Below, piece by piece: positions 35,743 through 47,049 of a DNA stretch of 64,000 nt; within the stretch, counting starts at the first letter, position 1; each line of letters starts with the position of its first letter. The notes below the pieces were generated by a model. It did not search any database and was not told the DNA's origin. It saw nothing but the letters and a program-made list of their open reading frames with translations. This stretch comes from Cunninghamia lanceolata (taxonomy: Eukaryota > Streptophyta > Pinopsida > Cupressales > Cupressaceae): assembly GCA_027924645.1 (NCBI GenBank), contig BSBN01000187.1, forward strand, positions 18,494,001-18,558,000, in the 5' to 3' direction. The position numbers and the translations under genes were made by a program.

Positions 35743-37040
35743 TGTAGTCCACAACTTGGCAGAATTCCTTGGGCTTCTATATTTGTGTGTTTGAAATTTG
35801 TCTTTTCCATCCTTTAGTGTTATAGAACTATGGAGATGAAGGAAGAAGTATCATATGAAATCAAAATAAACATGTCTACACTAACATTTTACACTTAGTT
35901 TAGCACCTGGTTAGACCTAATTTGTTGCCTTTATTAATCAGAACCTATTTTAACACCTTTTTTAGCACAATTTAACAATAAAATCTTGATCAAAATGAAT
36001 AAGCCTGATGCAATCAACTTAGGACTAGACTAAGCCCACTACACTTGACACTCCCTGGAGTTTGTGGGGCTAAAGGCCCGGGCCCCCGAGTGCCTTGGTC
36101 CCAATTGGGATCTTTAGCCCCTCTTTTGTAGTGTTATCTTGGGAGACTTCCTTAGTTTGTATTTGCTAGCCTAATTGTGTTTCATTTGTCATAAGTGAGT
36201 GAGAATACATATGTAAAGGAGTTTTGTATTTCATTTTACACCTAGATGAATGTTGCTAAGTCACCTCATGTGAAATTGGAGTTTGCTCTCATGTGTTAAT
36301 CTGCTATACTTGAAGGTGCTATCTACATGTGAATGCTATTTAAGTTTATTTGCAGGTCTTGAAGGGAGTTTTAAGCCTTCTTCATCACTCTCCTTTGTTG
36401 GTGTGAAATCTTGAGTCATCTTCATCAACTAGGGTTATACACCTCTTGTGGTAATCAATCTCATTTTCATTCATATTTCTATCATATATTACAGATTTGG
36501 CCTATGTTATCCTAGGGAATGCACTCTTGGATCTAATCATCGCTATAGTGAAGGTGGAAACACCAACATAGGGTTTGACTGAGGCAAACCCTTATACACA
36601 GCATTACCTTTTCCTCTTTCCTTGTGTGCAAGTCAAAGAAATAGGTTTTTGAACGTGGTTTTCAGGAAGAAGACAGAGTAGGTAGGTACAGGTCTGGTGA
36701 AACTCTAAAGTTCTTCATAACCCTAATTAGGGTCTAGTTTACTTGAGTGCCCTAGTCTTTGGTATTTTCCTCTTAGATCTAGGTTCTGAATCATTCTCTA
36801 ATCCTTGATGTACTTTTGGTTTTTCAAGATCTATTTCTGACAGTTAGTTATAAGCTGATCTTTGTCATCTAGGGTTTGGCCATTTGTCCTATCTTTCTTG
36901 CTTAATCTTGGTTGAACTAGGTTGACTCATCTATATACAACAAAAGGGCAGACCCCTGTAGTTTAGCTCTCCTTCTTAGGTAGAAGCCAAGCTCAGTTTG
37001 TACCCTAATGTTTGTAGAAGAGAGTCAAATGACCTAGTTT
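35743..37040 (+). repeat. Element C, 3' LTR-like region
   Basis: The start resembles the F LTR start (TGTA...CCTTGGG). Inside it are the 'gtttgactgaggcaaacc' and 'gtgcaagt' landmarks found in the A and B LTRs. It has a GC-rich stretch near 36076-36094 (GGCCCGGGCC). I cannot see the other LTR of C, and the 3' end is uncertain by several tens of bases. Confidence 0.5.
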
Positions 37041-37046
37041 AATTCT

Positions 37047-37427
37047 TTAGGTTAGATCACTCTTTTCCACATAACAAAAATCAGCAATCCTTACCTCTCT
37101 TGCAATCAACTCACATCTAGAACCTTCACCTCCACTTTTCAAGTTGTATTTCACTGTCTCATATCTCTTTTTCTCAACCATTTGCTTTCCAAAATCATGG
37201 TTGTTGTCATCATGAATACATGATATAAACTTTGATAACCCACCACATTGTAAACACTTTTCATTTAAACAATCATTGTTGTAGATAAGGAAACTATCAT
37301 CTCTAATACATAGAAATAAATCTAATAAGTCCCTAGATGACTTTGGTAGTTGAATTACACTACACTCTTGTAACATTTCATTAGTGTGCAAAGTAGAATA
37401 AATATTGCATAATAATTCATGATACAT
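37047..37427 (-). pseudogene. Unknown Cys-containing ORF in element F
   Basis: It is an open frame of 126 codons. It carries CLNEKCLQCGG, a C-x4-C-x2-C cluster, followed by a mixed charged segment with KKRYETVKYN. Its start lies next to the LINE-like piece (37440), so it is probably the end of a longer protein. I do not recognise the family. The cluster followed by a basic/aromatic segment reminds me of some transposase-like proteins, but I cannot support that. Confidence 0.4.
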
Positions 37428-37439
37428 AGAAAAATCTAC

Positions 37440-37860
37440 ATGACATCTTTTGTTGGGGCTCTTTTTGTGGATCCTCAGCAGTCCTCCTCTCTAGTTGGGT
37501 CTCCCTCTCGGGCCTCCCCTGTGGGTAGGGGTTTTGTGGATTTGGATGCTAATGTCTCTTGGACATTAGTGCATCATAGGAAGAAGGGTTTGCCGAAGTC
37601 TGTCTCTCTTTCCCACACTTAGATTATGGGTGTATAGAAGGCTAGATCTGTTGTCAGCATATGTTAGGTTGTTTATCTATTTTGTGGAGTGCTATGTTTT
37701 GGATGCTCTATCTTAGTTTGGTACTTGTTCTTTTGGCAGCCAGGATGTTGTTGTGTTGCTAGTCAACCTCTGTTGAGGTTGAAGTTTGTTTATAAAGGGT
37801 TTCGGGTCCCTTCAAAACTTGTTTGACCATATTAATCAAAAACATGTATTAAGAATTTTA
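37440..37860 (+). pseudogene. LINE-like fragment (ORF end and 3' tail)
   Basis: A short frame ends at 37622 (with VDLDANVSWTLVHHRKKG), followed by GT-rich sequence, 'AAAGGGTTTCGGGTCCC' and an A-rich end near 37850. This resembles the 3' tail of plant non-LTR elements. It interrupts the minus-strand coding remnants of F. No clear TSD was found, so this is tentative. Confidence 0.3.
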
Positions 37861-38399
37861 AGAGGAATACAATAAAATGGATTACAAGATTCATATTCTC
37901 TTTGTGAGATTGTCATAGATAGGTGTGTTTCACAATATTGTTTGTACAATGTTGTTTGGCTGTACATTCCAAGTATTGTTTAGGATGTGGTGTGTGGTCT
38001 TTATCACCGATTCTTAACTTCCTTGGAGCTAGTGTGCCAAAATCATTCAATTTCATCCTTTGTGTTATTGATTAGCTTCTTATCAACTCATGTAAGCCTA
38101 CCATTGAAAGACCAAGTATCATTTCCAAGAGGACTATCTAGTCTTGATCTTAATTCTAGTATTTTTTACAATGTTTTACAATTCAAGCTTAAGTCAACAC
38201 AAGTTTGCCTCATTAATTGAGTCTTTCTTAATTGTTTTCTTACTATTGAGATTTTTATTACTCTATGAGAAACTCTCTTATCTTTCTCCTTGCTAGTCTT
38301 TCCAATAGAATTGAGTGCATTGAACAGACTTCTAACAATAATTTTATTCCAATCAAACACTTTGTTTACCCAAATCTTTATTGTTTTAGTAAAGGTCTA
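37861..38399 (-). pseudogene. Decayed coding remnant in element F
   Basis: The minus strand has protein-like stretches in broken frames, for example 38166-38360 (64 codons, Lys-rich, with VFDWNKIIVRSLFNALN slightly upstream of its start). It lies between the two other F ORFs and may belong to the same ancestral gene. No family recognised. Confidence 0.3.
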
Positions 38400-39048
38400 A
38401 TTTTGTACATCTTTAGTAATTGCAAAAAAGTTGGCATTGTTTGGTTAATGTTTTATTCTCAAAGTATTTATTGAAAAGTTTTGAAGCCCACAACTGAACC
38501 GTTCATGATGACCTCTTGCCTTCGAGTTTTTCTATTATGTTCCCATCAATTTCAAGTAACCATTTTGGTGTTCTTGGATGTTTTACAATTTCATCATGCT
38601 CATTCTCTTCTTGAAAAACATCATCTTTTCTTATCTAATTTGGAGATACATTGTTTTTCATTGTTTCATCCATGTTATCAACCTCATCAATTTTATCAAC
38701 AAATAGATTATGGAGCGTAAATTCAACATCATTAGGTTCATATCCACAATCTTCAAGAAAATGTCTATGTTTTTCTTCTTCTTTGTCCATGATATTGCTC
38801 TTATAAATAGGTGTTTCATTTGCAATATCATGGTCAATTTCATTCTTATCTAACATTTCATTATATTCAACATTAACACCTTCAATTTGTATGTCATTAG
38901 ATGGTAAAGAAGAAGCTTCACCTTGATGAGCATCCACCAAACCTAGTCTTCCAATCCTCTTCCTTGCTCTATCCTTTTCCCTAATTGCTTCAATTTCCTC
39001 CAATGTTACTTTCCTCCTTTTTGCTTTATGATGACTATTGCTCCCCAT
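38400..39048 (-). pseudogene. Unknown ORF at the 5' end of element F
   Basis: It starts with ATG at 39048, about 115 bp after the PBS, where gag would be expected. The first 137 codons are open (to 38635) and include a basic N-terminus (HHKAKRRKV) with EAIREKDRARKRIGR, then an acidic middle part. After the TAG the same frame goes on with TPKWLLEIDGNIIEKLEGK to about 38520 and further with stops. There is no zinc knuckle, protease or polymerase motif. It may be a captured host or DNA-transposon sequence. Unknown function. Confidence 0.45.
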
Positions 39049-39163
39049 TAGAGGAACAAAAATATCATGCTAATGATTGAAATAAGAAAATTGTATGTCC
39101 AAAAGTGTATAAAAGTGTTTTTTGACTGTAACAGGCAAAAATCACAAGTTTCTCAATAGTAGA

Positions 39164-39179
39164 GGGTCTGTGGGCGCCA
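39164..39179 (-). other. Candidate PBS of element F
   Basis: The minus strand reads TGGCGCCCACAGACCC, one base from the LTR end. TGGCGCC followed by CAC is a common PBS beginning in plant gypsy elements. I did not identify the tRNA. Confidence 0.6.
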
Positions 39180-39180
39180 T

Positions 39181-40480
39181 TGTTGGGCCCAACAATTTTT
39201 TTCCTTTTTTTGGCTTTTAGGTGTAAAGAGTGGAATTTGGATGATTGGTTTTTGGTAGTTTTGTGTATGTATCCTCCTTTCACCCTTTCATTCAAGAACC
39301 TAGAGTTGAGTAAGAATCTACTATCAGGCCCTAGGTCACTTTGAGATGTAGGGAAACTTGGATTTGTATGATTTGATTGCCAATTATATTCACTTATGCT
39401 CAATTATACCTCAAAACCCTAATTATGCAAATACGGAAGCAAACAAACGAATATCAGAAAATGCCACTACAAAAAGATTTAAAATGACATATAAATGTGC
39501 ACCTATCTTCAGGGTTTGAAAGCGAAACAGTCAAGGACTAATGAGCAAGCTCCCTAGTCCAGTACCCTGATTTTTGTCAGGATCTAGAAACTTGATCTGC
39601 AACTTGTCCCTGCTTTATCAGAGATTTTCTCGTCATGAGATCTAGAGGACTAAAGAGAGGCTGCCCAAGTCCAAGGTGCTATTTTCAACTCTGATATGCA
39701 AATCTAACACTCTATAATGCCCTCCTACACTCCACTTTTCCTATATCTTCAACCTGTAACCTACAATCACATAAACTTTGGGAGGGGGTTGTGGTGTTTA
39801 TAGGCTTGCCTTAGTCAATCCCTAGAGAGACATTCAAGTTTTCTGAACACCGTTGTTAGATAGAGAGTGTGTGCCCTTGGGAGGCAGAGACAAAAACCAA
39901 ATTATAAATGCTCAAAAACACAAATGATGTCACCTTGTAGTGAAGATCTCATGGAAGGAAGAAGCTCTTCATGCCATGAGGAGAGGGTTGATCAAATCTG
40001 CAAATGAAAACATATAGACAACACAAATATGCTCTTGCTACACAATGAATGCTTCGAATCACCTTCACATAAACTTGAGAATCAAAATTGGTAGCTAGTA
40101 ATCATCTAGTTGTCCTCTAATTTACAAATGAATACCTAAACATGCTTACATATGCAACTACAAACACTCCTACGAAGAATTTCATAATTCAAACTTACCG
40201 TGTCGGCATAGGACCTAAATAATAGTCACAAGCTGACACTCAAAATTTGGGACTGACCCAAAATAGAGCAGGACTAGGGCATGAGCGCCCAAGTCCTCCC
40301 CTCCTATTTTGGTCAGGGTTAAGTTCAAGGGATCCCCCTAGGTCCCATTTGTCATGAAACTTACGGCTCATTTCATTGGGATGTCAAATTATGATGCAAG
40401 ATGTCCTAAATACAGATAAAAGACATGAGAGCTAAACCTTAAGAGGGAAAAGCCCCCAAGGGGACATTTCTGATGTTACA
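39181..40480 (-). repeat. Element F, 5' LTR
   Basis: It is 1300 bp, on the minus strand from TGTAACATCAG (40480) to GGGCCCAACA (39181). The end lies in an 18-bp perfect palindrome, ATTGTTGGGCCCAACAAT (39179-39196), that spans the LTR-PBS junction. Confidence 0.65.
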
Positions 40481-40484
40481 TTAG

Positions 40485-40680
40485 GTAATGGATATCTATT
40501 TTCAAAAATGGATATTTGTTTTCAAAAATGGATATTCGTTCCCAAAATGGATATCTGTTACCTAAAGCCCAATTCTTTGGGCAACGGATATCTAGGTAAC
40601 ATCTATATCCATTCTACAAAATGGATATTTGTTCTACAAAATAGATATTCATTCTAGAAAATAGATATCCATTTTTCCTA
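40485..40680. repeat. Array of about nine 20-bp GGATAT-type units
   Basis: Degenerate units such as AATGGATATTTGTTTTCAAA follow each other with a period near 20 bp; two units are in reverse orientation (CTATATCCATT). The first four lie between AGGTAATGGATATC and GATATCTGTTACCT, which pair imperfectly. Confidence 0.7.
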
Positions 40681-40984
40681 TGTTATTAAATTGAGGCAAA
40701 GTTTAAGAAGTGAAAGAGATCTAAATTGAGAAGTAACTTGGTGGACCTTGTCAACAAGATGACGACCAAAGGATTGATTGCCAAAGGTAGAGTTATAGTT
40801 CCTAGATTAGACTTTAGAAAGACTTTGGGATTAACTAGAGGAAAAAATTATGAGAAAGGAGGAGTTGATGAATTCATTAGGAGGCATGACCCTTTGAATT
40901 AATCTCCTACTAAAGAAAATGGGAGTTCACATGGATTAGAAATCCTTTTGCGATAAGGGTATTTAGTAGAAAGAGGTGCCAAAG

Positions 40985-41690
40985 AGTAAGGTGATTTTTT
41001 GTGACATAGCCAACATTAGGTAAAGAGGAGGAATAGTTTCCCTATAAGAAACATGTGATTTTTCCATGGAACAATGGAGTTGTAGCTCTAGATAATCAAC
41101 TCTAATACTTGGAGAGTGATATTTCATGAATGGAGTGTCATTGATTAAGGAAAGATATCGGTTTGATGTTGATGTGGAAATTTTGAAAATGATTTTTAAA
41201 GTAGATAAATGATGATCTTTAAAATAATGACCTAATAGGGTTTAGATTATAAGGCTCAAGGATCAATAAGAAATAAGGTGGTGAACAAAACCAAAGGACT
41301 TATGTGTGGTTGAAAGAAGAGGATGCGATCTTCATTAAGGATTAGGAACTTTAGAAGTGATACTTGAAGGAGATACATTGGAGGATTGTGATGTTTAGAT
41401 TGTTCCCATAAAAGGAGCAACTAAGTTAAAGGAACAACTTTCCATGGAATGTGTCTATGGATTGTGATAGCCTTAGGAAGGCAATAGTTCTAACTTCATA
41501 GTTGAAAACACATTTGTGAGAATGTGATAAGAGTTGAGTGGCAACTCTAGGATTATAGATATATACTTTTCAAAAAAGTAGACAAGTTACATGAGTTCTC
41601 ATAGGGTGTCATCTCGAATGAAGATACTAAGTTCTTTTGCCATGGTTAACATATAAATTGAGGAGTGAACATGCATATTATAGAAGTAGC
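40985..41690. repeat. Direct repeat within block N, copy 1
   Basis: It matches 42205-42885 (for example AACATTAGGTAAAGAGGA at 41012 and 42231, AAGGAGCAACTAAGTT at 41412 and 42609). The spacing is about 1.2 kb. No coding frame. Confidence 0.7.
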
Positions 41691-42204
41691 CCGGTGCAAA
41701 CTAAAAATCTAGAGGATGGATCTAGAAGAACACCATTCTAGATGACTATTGGAGACATTGCCAAGGGTGTTGATGGCACACTAGTGTAACCTATGAAATT
41801 TTTATAGGGATCATATAGAATATCATGTACAATATACATATCAAGGAATGCATCATGATACTTGGTATGGGTATATGAGACAAGTAGAGTTACTTGGTTG
41901 GAAGAGGCCACTTGTGTAGGAAAGAAGAGGAATTTTACCAAGGTGTAGATGGACTAGAAATTCTAGATTAGAGGATATTGACATAGTCTATGATGACACT
42001 TGAAAGGATAAAAGACTATAGCATGGGAAATAAGTGGATAAAAAATGTATGAACCAATAAAAAAGAAAATCTATGAGGTTGTGGTCAACACACAATGGAC
42101 ATAGACCCATGAAAGAATGTAATAGTAAGGGTAGGAAGGCAAGAGAGGTAACAAAAAATTTCCATAAGAAGATGTAGATTGAAGGTAATAATGGCATATT
42201 TTGT

Positions 42205-42885
42205 GCTTACAGATTTTTGATGACACAACCAACATTAGGTAAAGAGGAAGAATAGTTTCCCTATATGAAATGGGTGGAGTTGTGGCTAGATAATTGACTC
42301 TAAATAGTTGGAGAGTGAAATGCCATGAATGGAGGGTCATTGATTAAGGAAAAATATTGATTTGATGTCAACATGCAAAACTTGAAAATGATTTTTTGAG
42401 TAGATCAATGATACTCAAAAGAATAATGACCTAATAGGGTTTAGTTTATAAGGCTTAAGGATCAATAAGAAATAAGGTGGTGAAGAAAACTAAAGGACTT
42501 ATGTGTGGTTGAAAGAAGAGGATGTGATCTTCATTAAGGATTGGGTTTAGAAGTGATACCTAAAGAAGGAGATACATTGGAGGATTGTGATCTTTAGATT
42601 GTTCCCATAGAAGGAGCAACTAAGTTGAAGGAACAACATTCCATGGAATGTGTCTATGGATTGTCATAGCCTTAGGAAGGCAATAGTTTTAGCTTCATAG
42701 TTGAAAATACATTTGTGAGAATGTGATAAGAGTTGAGTGGTGACTCTAGGATTGTATTTATATATGTTTTTTCAAAAAAGTAGACAAGTTACATGAATTG
42801 TCATAGGGTGTCATCTCGAGTGAAGATACTAAGTTCTTGTGCCATGGTTAACATATAGTAAGGAGTGAACATGCATTTTATGGTG
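42205..42885. repeat. Direct repeat within block N, copy 2
   Basis: This is the second copy of 40985-41690, with many substitutions and a few small indels. About 510 bp of unrelated sequence lies between the copies. Confidence 0.7.
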
Positions 42886-42985
42886 GGAGTAAAGAGAAAG
42901 ATACACAAAGAGATAAAAAAATAGAGAAATAGAGAGAGGGAGATTGACAGAGAAAGAAGAATAGAGAAAGAGAGCTTGTAGTATA

Positions 42986-42987
42986 TT

Positions 42988-43021
<34 letters not shown>
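42986..43021. repeat. Microsatellite (AT)n(AG)n
   Basis: An AT tract passes directly into an AG tract, within a wider purine-rich stretch (42890-43060). Confidence 0.9.
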
Positions 43022-43088
43022 TGGGTAGAGGGAGATATAAAGATAACTAGAGAATAGAAGATTGATAGAAGCAGATGTAAAATTTGGC

Positions 43089-43206
43089 TTTCAGGAATGG
43101 ATATCCATTTCCTAGGAATGGATATTCATTTCCTATCCATTCCTGGCTCTACAGAACAAATATCCATTACCTTAATAATGGATATCCGTTAGTAATGGAT
43201 ATCAGT
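43089..43206. repeat. Second array of GGATAT-type units
   Basis: Units such as AATGGATATCCATTTCC, including the palindrome GGATATCC. CAGGAATGGATA and TATCCATTCCTG (43092 and about 43133) form an inverted pair. Related to the array at 40485-40680. Confidence 0.65.
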
Positions 43207-43215
43207 TACGCTTCG

Positions 43216-44079
43216 GGAATGCCTTGGATTTAGGCTTGGGAGTGTCATAATTGACTTTATCTCAACTCTAATGTGTTTACAAGTTTCACCCTCTTCTTCT
43301 GACTTCACCCTCCATGCTAACAAATTTTTTTATTGAAATTTGACAAAACAAAAAAGGTTTATTGAAGAAATTGTCAACTTTCTAAAAATTTAAGATTTAC
43401 TTGATTATCATATTATTAAACAATTATTAATAATTTTCTATATAGAGTGTGTCTAAAATCTTGATGGACACACTGATTGAAAAACATCCATAACTTTCAA
43501 AATATTTCACCTTTTTCAAATCTAAAAGATGTGTCACACTCTAAGCTTTTCTGGCTATAGGTTTTAAAAAAAATTGAATTCCAATTTTTTTGATCGAGTT
43601 AGGTGGGCTAAAAAATTACTTTTTAGTTTTTTAAAAAAAGTCACAGTAAAAAAATTATAACTAATTATTGTCTTGAAAAAAAATTCAAAAAAATAAGCAT
43701 CACATCCGGGCATGAGTCATTTACTTATTTTAAAAGATTCAAAAAAAATATTTTTTTTCATACTTAGGTTCACTAGAATGACACCCACTTTTTATTTTTT
43801 CTGAAAAATTTAATACTTGTTCATTCAAATATTCATTTTTGACCAAGTAAATTTAGTTTTTTTCCAAAAAAAATAGTAGCCCATAAACTAGATACAATTC
43901 TCTACAAATTTTGTTACATATTTTTCAAACTGTATAAATAATCCATTCAAATTTTCACATGAACTTGATTGAGTATTTTTTAGTATTTTCATTGCCACTT
44001 AGAGGTATTGTTTGGCCCATCATGATCCTAAACTCACCCATTTACTGGCCTCAGTAATTAATTAGTTAAGTTGATAGGT
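43216..44079. other. AT-rich stretch, nothing recognised
   Basis: Long T and A runs, no ORF, no repeat boundary that I could find. Confidence 0.5.
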
Positions 44080-44721
44080 TGTTATGGAGTTACTTTTATC
44101 AATCTTGGCACCCATCTTTGGGAGGTGTATATTTGGACTATTATGACACATGTCATAATTTTGTAAGAGCATCTATGACAACTTAAAATTGTCTTAAGGA
44201 TTCTCTTACACCTGTCATAGGCATGTTCCCAATATGGGTACCTAGAACCAAGAATATGATTTTGGTGTTTCCCAAGATAGGAACATTGGATTTTGTGCCG
44301 CTTGGGCATGAATTTGTTTGTTGGGTACTCATTTTGTATAAATATGAAACTTGAGAGTGAAGGTTGTGAGTAAGAGTAAGAGTTGTTTTGTACACGTGTT
44401 GTTGGATTGAAGACTGAAGAGGAGATTGGAAGGATTGTATTGTAGTATCTATTTTGAAGAATAATACAACTTGGGTCTCTCTTCTTGGTGGAGTTTTTTC
44501 CCGCAAGGGTTTATCCATGTAAACATTGTGTTATGTGTTTGTCTTCTACTCCATTGTTACCTTGTGTTGTGAGATCTTGCATTCTTATGTTTCTGATTTG
44601 TGCCTCTTTGTTGCTATTATCTTATGGTGATGTTATTGTTGTTTTAAGTTCATCTAAGGTGGTTGTATCAATCATGTTAAAGTGGTTGATTTTAGCATCA
44701 TAAATAAGTTGAATCTCTTCA
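44080..44721 (+). repeat. Copia-type LTR K (solo or 5' LTR of a truncated copy)
   Basis: It begins TGTTATGGAGTTAC and has a TATAAATA box at 44337-44344. It then carries the motif GGTGGAGTTTTTTCCC...GGG...CCATGTAA (44486-44520) typical of the 3' part of plant copia LTRs. I place the end at CTCTTCA (44721), followed by TGGTATTTCAAG, which resembles a decayed PBS. No second LTR or TSD was found. The 3' boundary is uncertain. Confidence 0.6.
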
Positions 44722-46980
44722 TGGTATTTCAAGGATTAAGAAAACTTAATTTTCAGATTTGTATACAATTTTAGATTTCTATTTTGTAGTAGTCAAAGTC
44801 TTGTAATTGGTATCATGTCTTGGTGATTCGATGATTAAAAATTGGATTAGAGATTGTTCATTTATTCCAACATTTGAGGCAATCAATACAATATAAAATA
44901 AAATAAAAATAAATACCTTAATTTATTCAAATTATATAAAATATTATATGCCTAGAAAGATAAAATGTAGCTTGACATTCTTGTGGTGATTTCATGGAAT
45001 TTCATTGTAAAATGTGTAAAGCTAATGAGGATAAAGTTTGAATATGTTATTTTATGTTGAAAACATTGATTTGAGAGACAAAATGGAGGTCCAATCCTAA
45101 TGGACAAGATTTTTATAAATTTGAATTATAGTGTGCATAATGGGCAAGTGTTATTTAAAGCACAAAAAAGAACTGAAAGGTCAATATAATGTGTATGTGT
45201 TATGGCTTGGTAAATGTCAATCCATAATGCCTAAGTGTTAAGGCTTAGTCACATTTACCAAAACATGCATATTATAGCTAAAAATGCACTTTTGGCCACT
45301 TTTTTGTCCCCTATTTCCATACACATACCTGCCATTAGCTTGCATGCCAAAGGTCTCAAGTTGTATGTCTAAGACTCATATTTAAGGACATCATCCTAGG
45401 TCATTATGATCATTGAAGGAGATCATCAATTATTAGTTTCTTATATTTTTTACTCGATCATAGAAAATTCAATCTTGATATCGGTCTTAGATTAGTCTTA
45501 GATGTATTAGCATATTGCATTCTCTTTTTGTGTGTCTTTGATCTTGTTACATCTACCACAAGCTCTCTCTCTCTGATTTCTCAAACACAGGTAAAAACAC
45601 AGTTGAAGAGGTTCTAAGGATCTCCAAGGCAAAATTCAGCAATGAATAGAACCATGCAAGAAAAAAGCATCCAAGGATAGAATTGCAAGCACAAACTATT
45701 CCCAAGCCTTTGAAATCTCAAAATTCATCTACCACAAGTCTTTGATCATTAATCTAGTTTTGAATACCAATTTCCCATCACAATATCTTATCCATTCAAA
45801 ACTATCAAAAATGACATCATGCTTTAAACCAAATAAACTTTCTATTTTCATCTCAATCATTTTAGTTATCTCTATCTCAATTTACTAAATCTATATTAAC
45901 ATATTTATCATTCTCAACTCCTTTTTAAAAATCTAAAACTTATTCTAATTTAATTTTGTCCATTAAATTCCTTTAAATAAGATCGTTTTATTTCCCTATA
46001 GAAACATAAACTACCTGCAATGCCAAGGGAACCATTCAACTATTTTTTCACTTTCTATTTTTTTTCTAATACCACATGCAAGTTGGCTCTATATGTAGAC
46101 TCCAAAATCCAGGTGAGGAAAACCTATAAAAGAAAAGATGAATCCACTGAGATAAACACAAACAAGTGGCTTTCATTACCCATTATAATTCCGATCTTCC
46201 AAGAAAACAAAACAAAAACAAGATCCAAGCGATTCCCACAAGCAAATTTATCATTCCATTCTTTAACATTTACTCTTTGCCAGCCTTGGAACTGCGAATT
46301 TTTCTGCTACACATCCTTGGCCACTGTAAGAAAAAATCTAGTATATTTTTTTTATCATTTCTATTGATCTTCCAAATGGTGAAATATGTGTTGTATGTCT
46401 ATCAAAAGCTTTTTTGGATCAATAGTTTACTATAATTGATTTGATGACTTAAGTTGTTTTTTTTTAATGGTGTGACTGGTGCCACTATTTTATTGAATAA
46501 ATTTAGGTGTGAGTGTTTTTTTTTTAAATTAGGATTATTTTTATAACCATTGGTTTTATTAATTTTATAAGAATAGTTCATAGTAAAATTTAGACACTTA
46601 TGGTTCCTGATTATTAAAAACTATAATATTATATCCCAACATTATATATATAAAGGTAGAATTTTCCATCTAAAAATTTACCTAAAATTTAATGATGCCT
46701 TCTACTAAAATTTTGAGATCTCTTATAACCATTCATTTTTTAAAAGTGTTAGTAAGTTTGTACATATTGAAATCCTTCTAAAATTGTGCAAAGTAGGCAT
46801 CCACAACCCCTACAGACCCCTGCTCTGATATGTATATTTTTCCTTTGTTCCACCACTTGCTATTCTTATCTTCTACCTTTGGGGGAACCTAACCACAAAA
46901 CATTTTTATATACTCAGTGAGTATATACATACATACTCTTTGCAAATAAATAATTTGGCTAAAAGAAATTACCCTGGATA
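44722..46980. other. AT-rich stretch, no gene recognised
   Basis: The first bases may be leftover internal sequence of K. The reading frames at 46020-46435 overlap each other and have no recognisable content. No LTR, terminal repeat or RNA gene seen. Confidence 0.5.
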
Positions 46981-47049
46981 TAGTTTTGTTTTAGTATGGC
47001 AATTAGTCTAAGCTCATAAAGATTTTGAAAGGCACTTTCCAAGAAAAGA

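Larger units (their letters stand above)
23284..37040 (+). mobile_element. Ty3/gypsy element C, host of A and B, no RT or integrase seen
   Basis: Its parts in this window are a gag C-terminal region (23284-23670), a protease and linker region (32925-34473), a 3' non-coding domain and a 3' LTR-like end. The gag and protease parts join in register at the B insertion (TSD GTCAT). The 5' end lies beyond the A array, outside the window. After the protease the frame goes through a Pro/Ser-rich linker straight to the 3' domain, so the copy has no RT, RNase H or integrase. The retropepsin region with a following (L/K)xGxPW...VVPS...H...LKF pattern is like that of the Tat/Ogre type of plant gypsy elements. 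The right boundary near 37040 is approximate. Confidence 0.7.
37041..40480 (-). mobile_element. Gypsy-lineage element F, 5' part
   Basis: A minus-strand LTR (39181-40480) is followed by a PBS-like site and an internal region to about 37041, where it meets element C. The LTR has the same order of landmarks as those of A, B and C (TGTAACATCAG start with CCCCTTGGGGGC, the 'GACTTGAATGTCTC' part, CTTTACACCTAAA near the end). The 3' LTR is missing. The internal region has ORFs unlike gag or pol and is interrupted by a LINE-like piece. Confidence 0.6.
40481..43215. other. Non-coding block N bounded by GGATAT-type repeat arrays
   Basis: Similar short-repeat arrays mark both ends (40485-40680 and 43089-43206). 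Between them a segment of about 690 bp occurs twice (40985-41690 and 42205-42885). No ORF over 90 codons is convincing. It could be a DNA transposon with subterminal repeats, but no terminal inverted repeat or TSD was found. Confidence 0.45.

Noticed and set aside
43901..46435. Possible host exons among short frames near 44485-44703 and 46020-46435
   Set aside because: The first lies within and after an LTR. The others overlap in different frames and lack recognisable domains or splice context.
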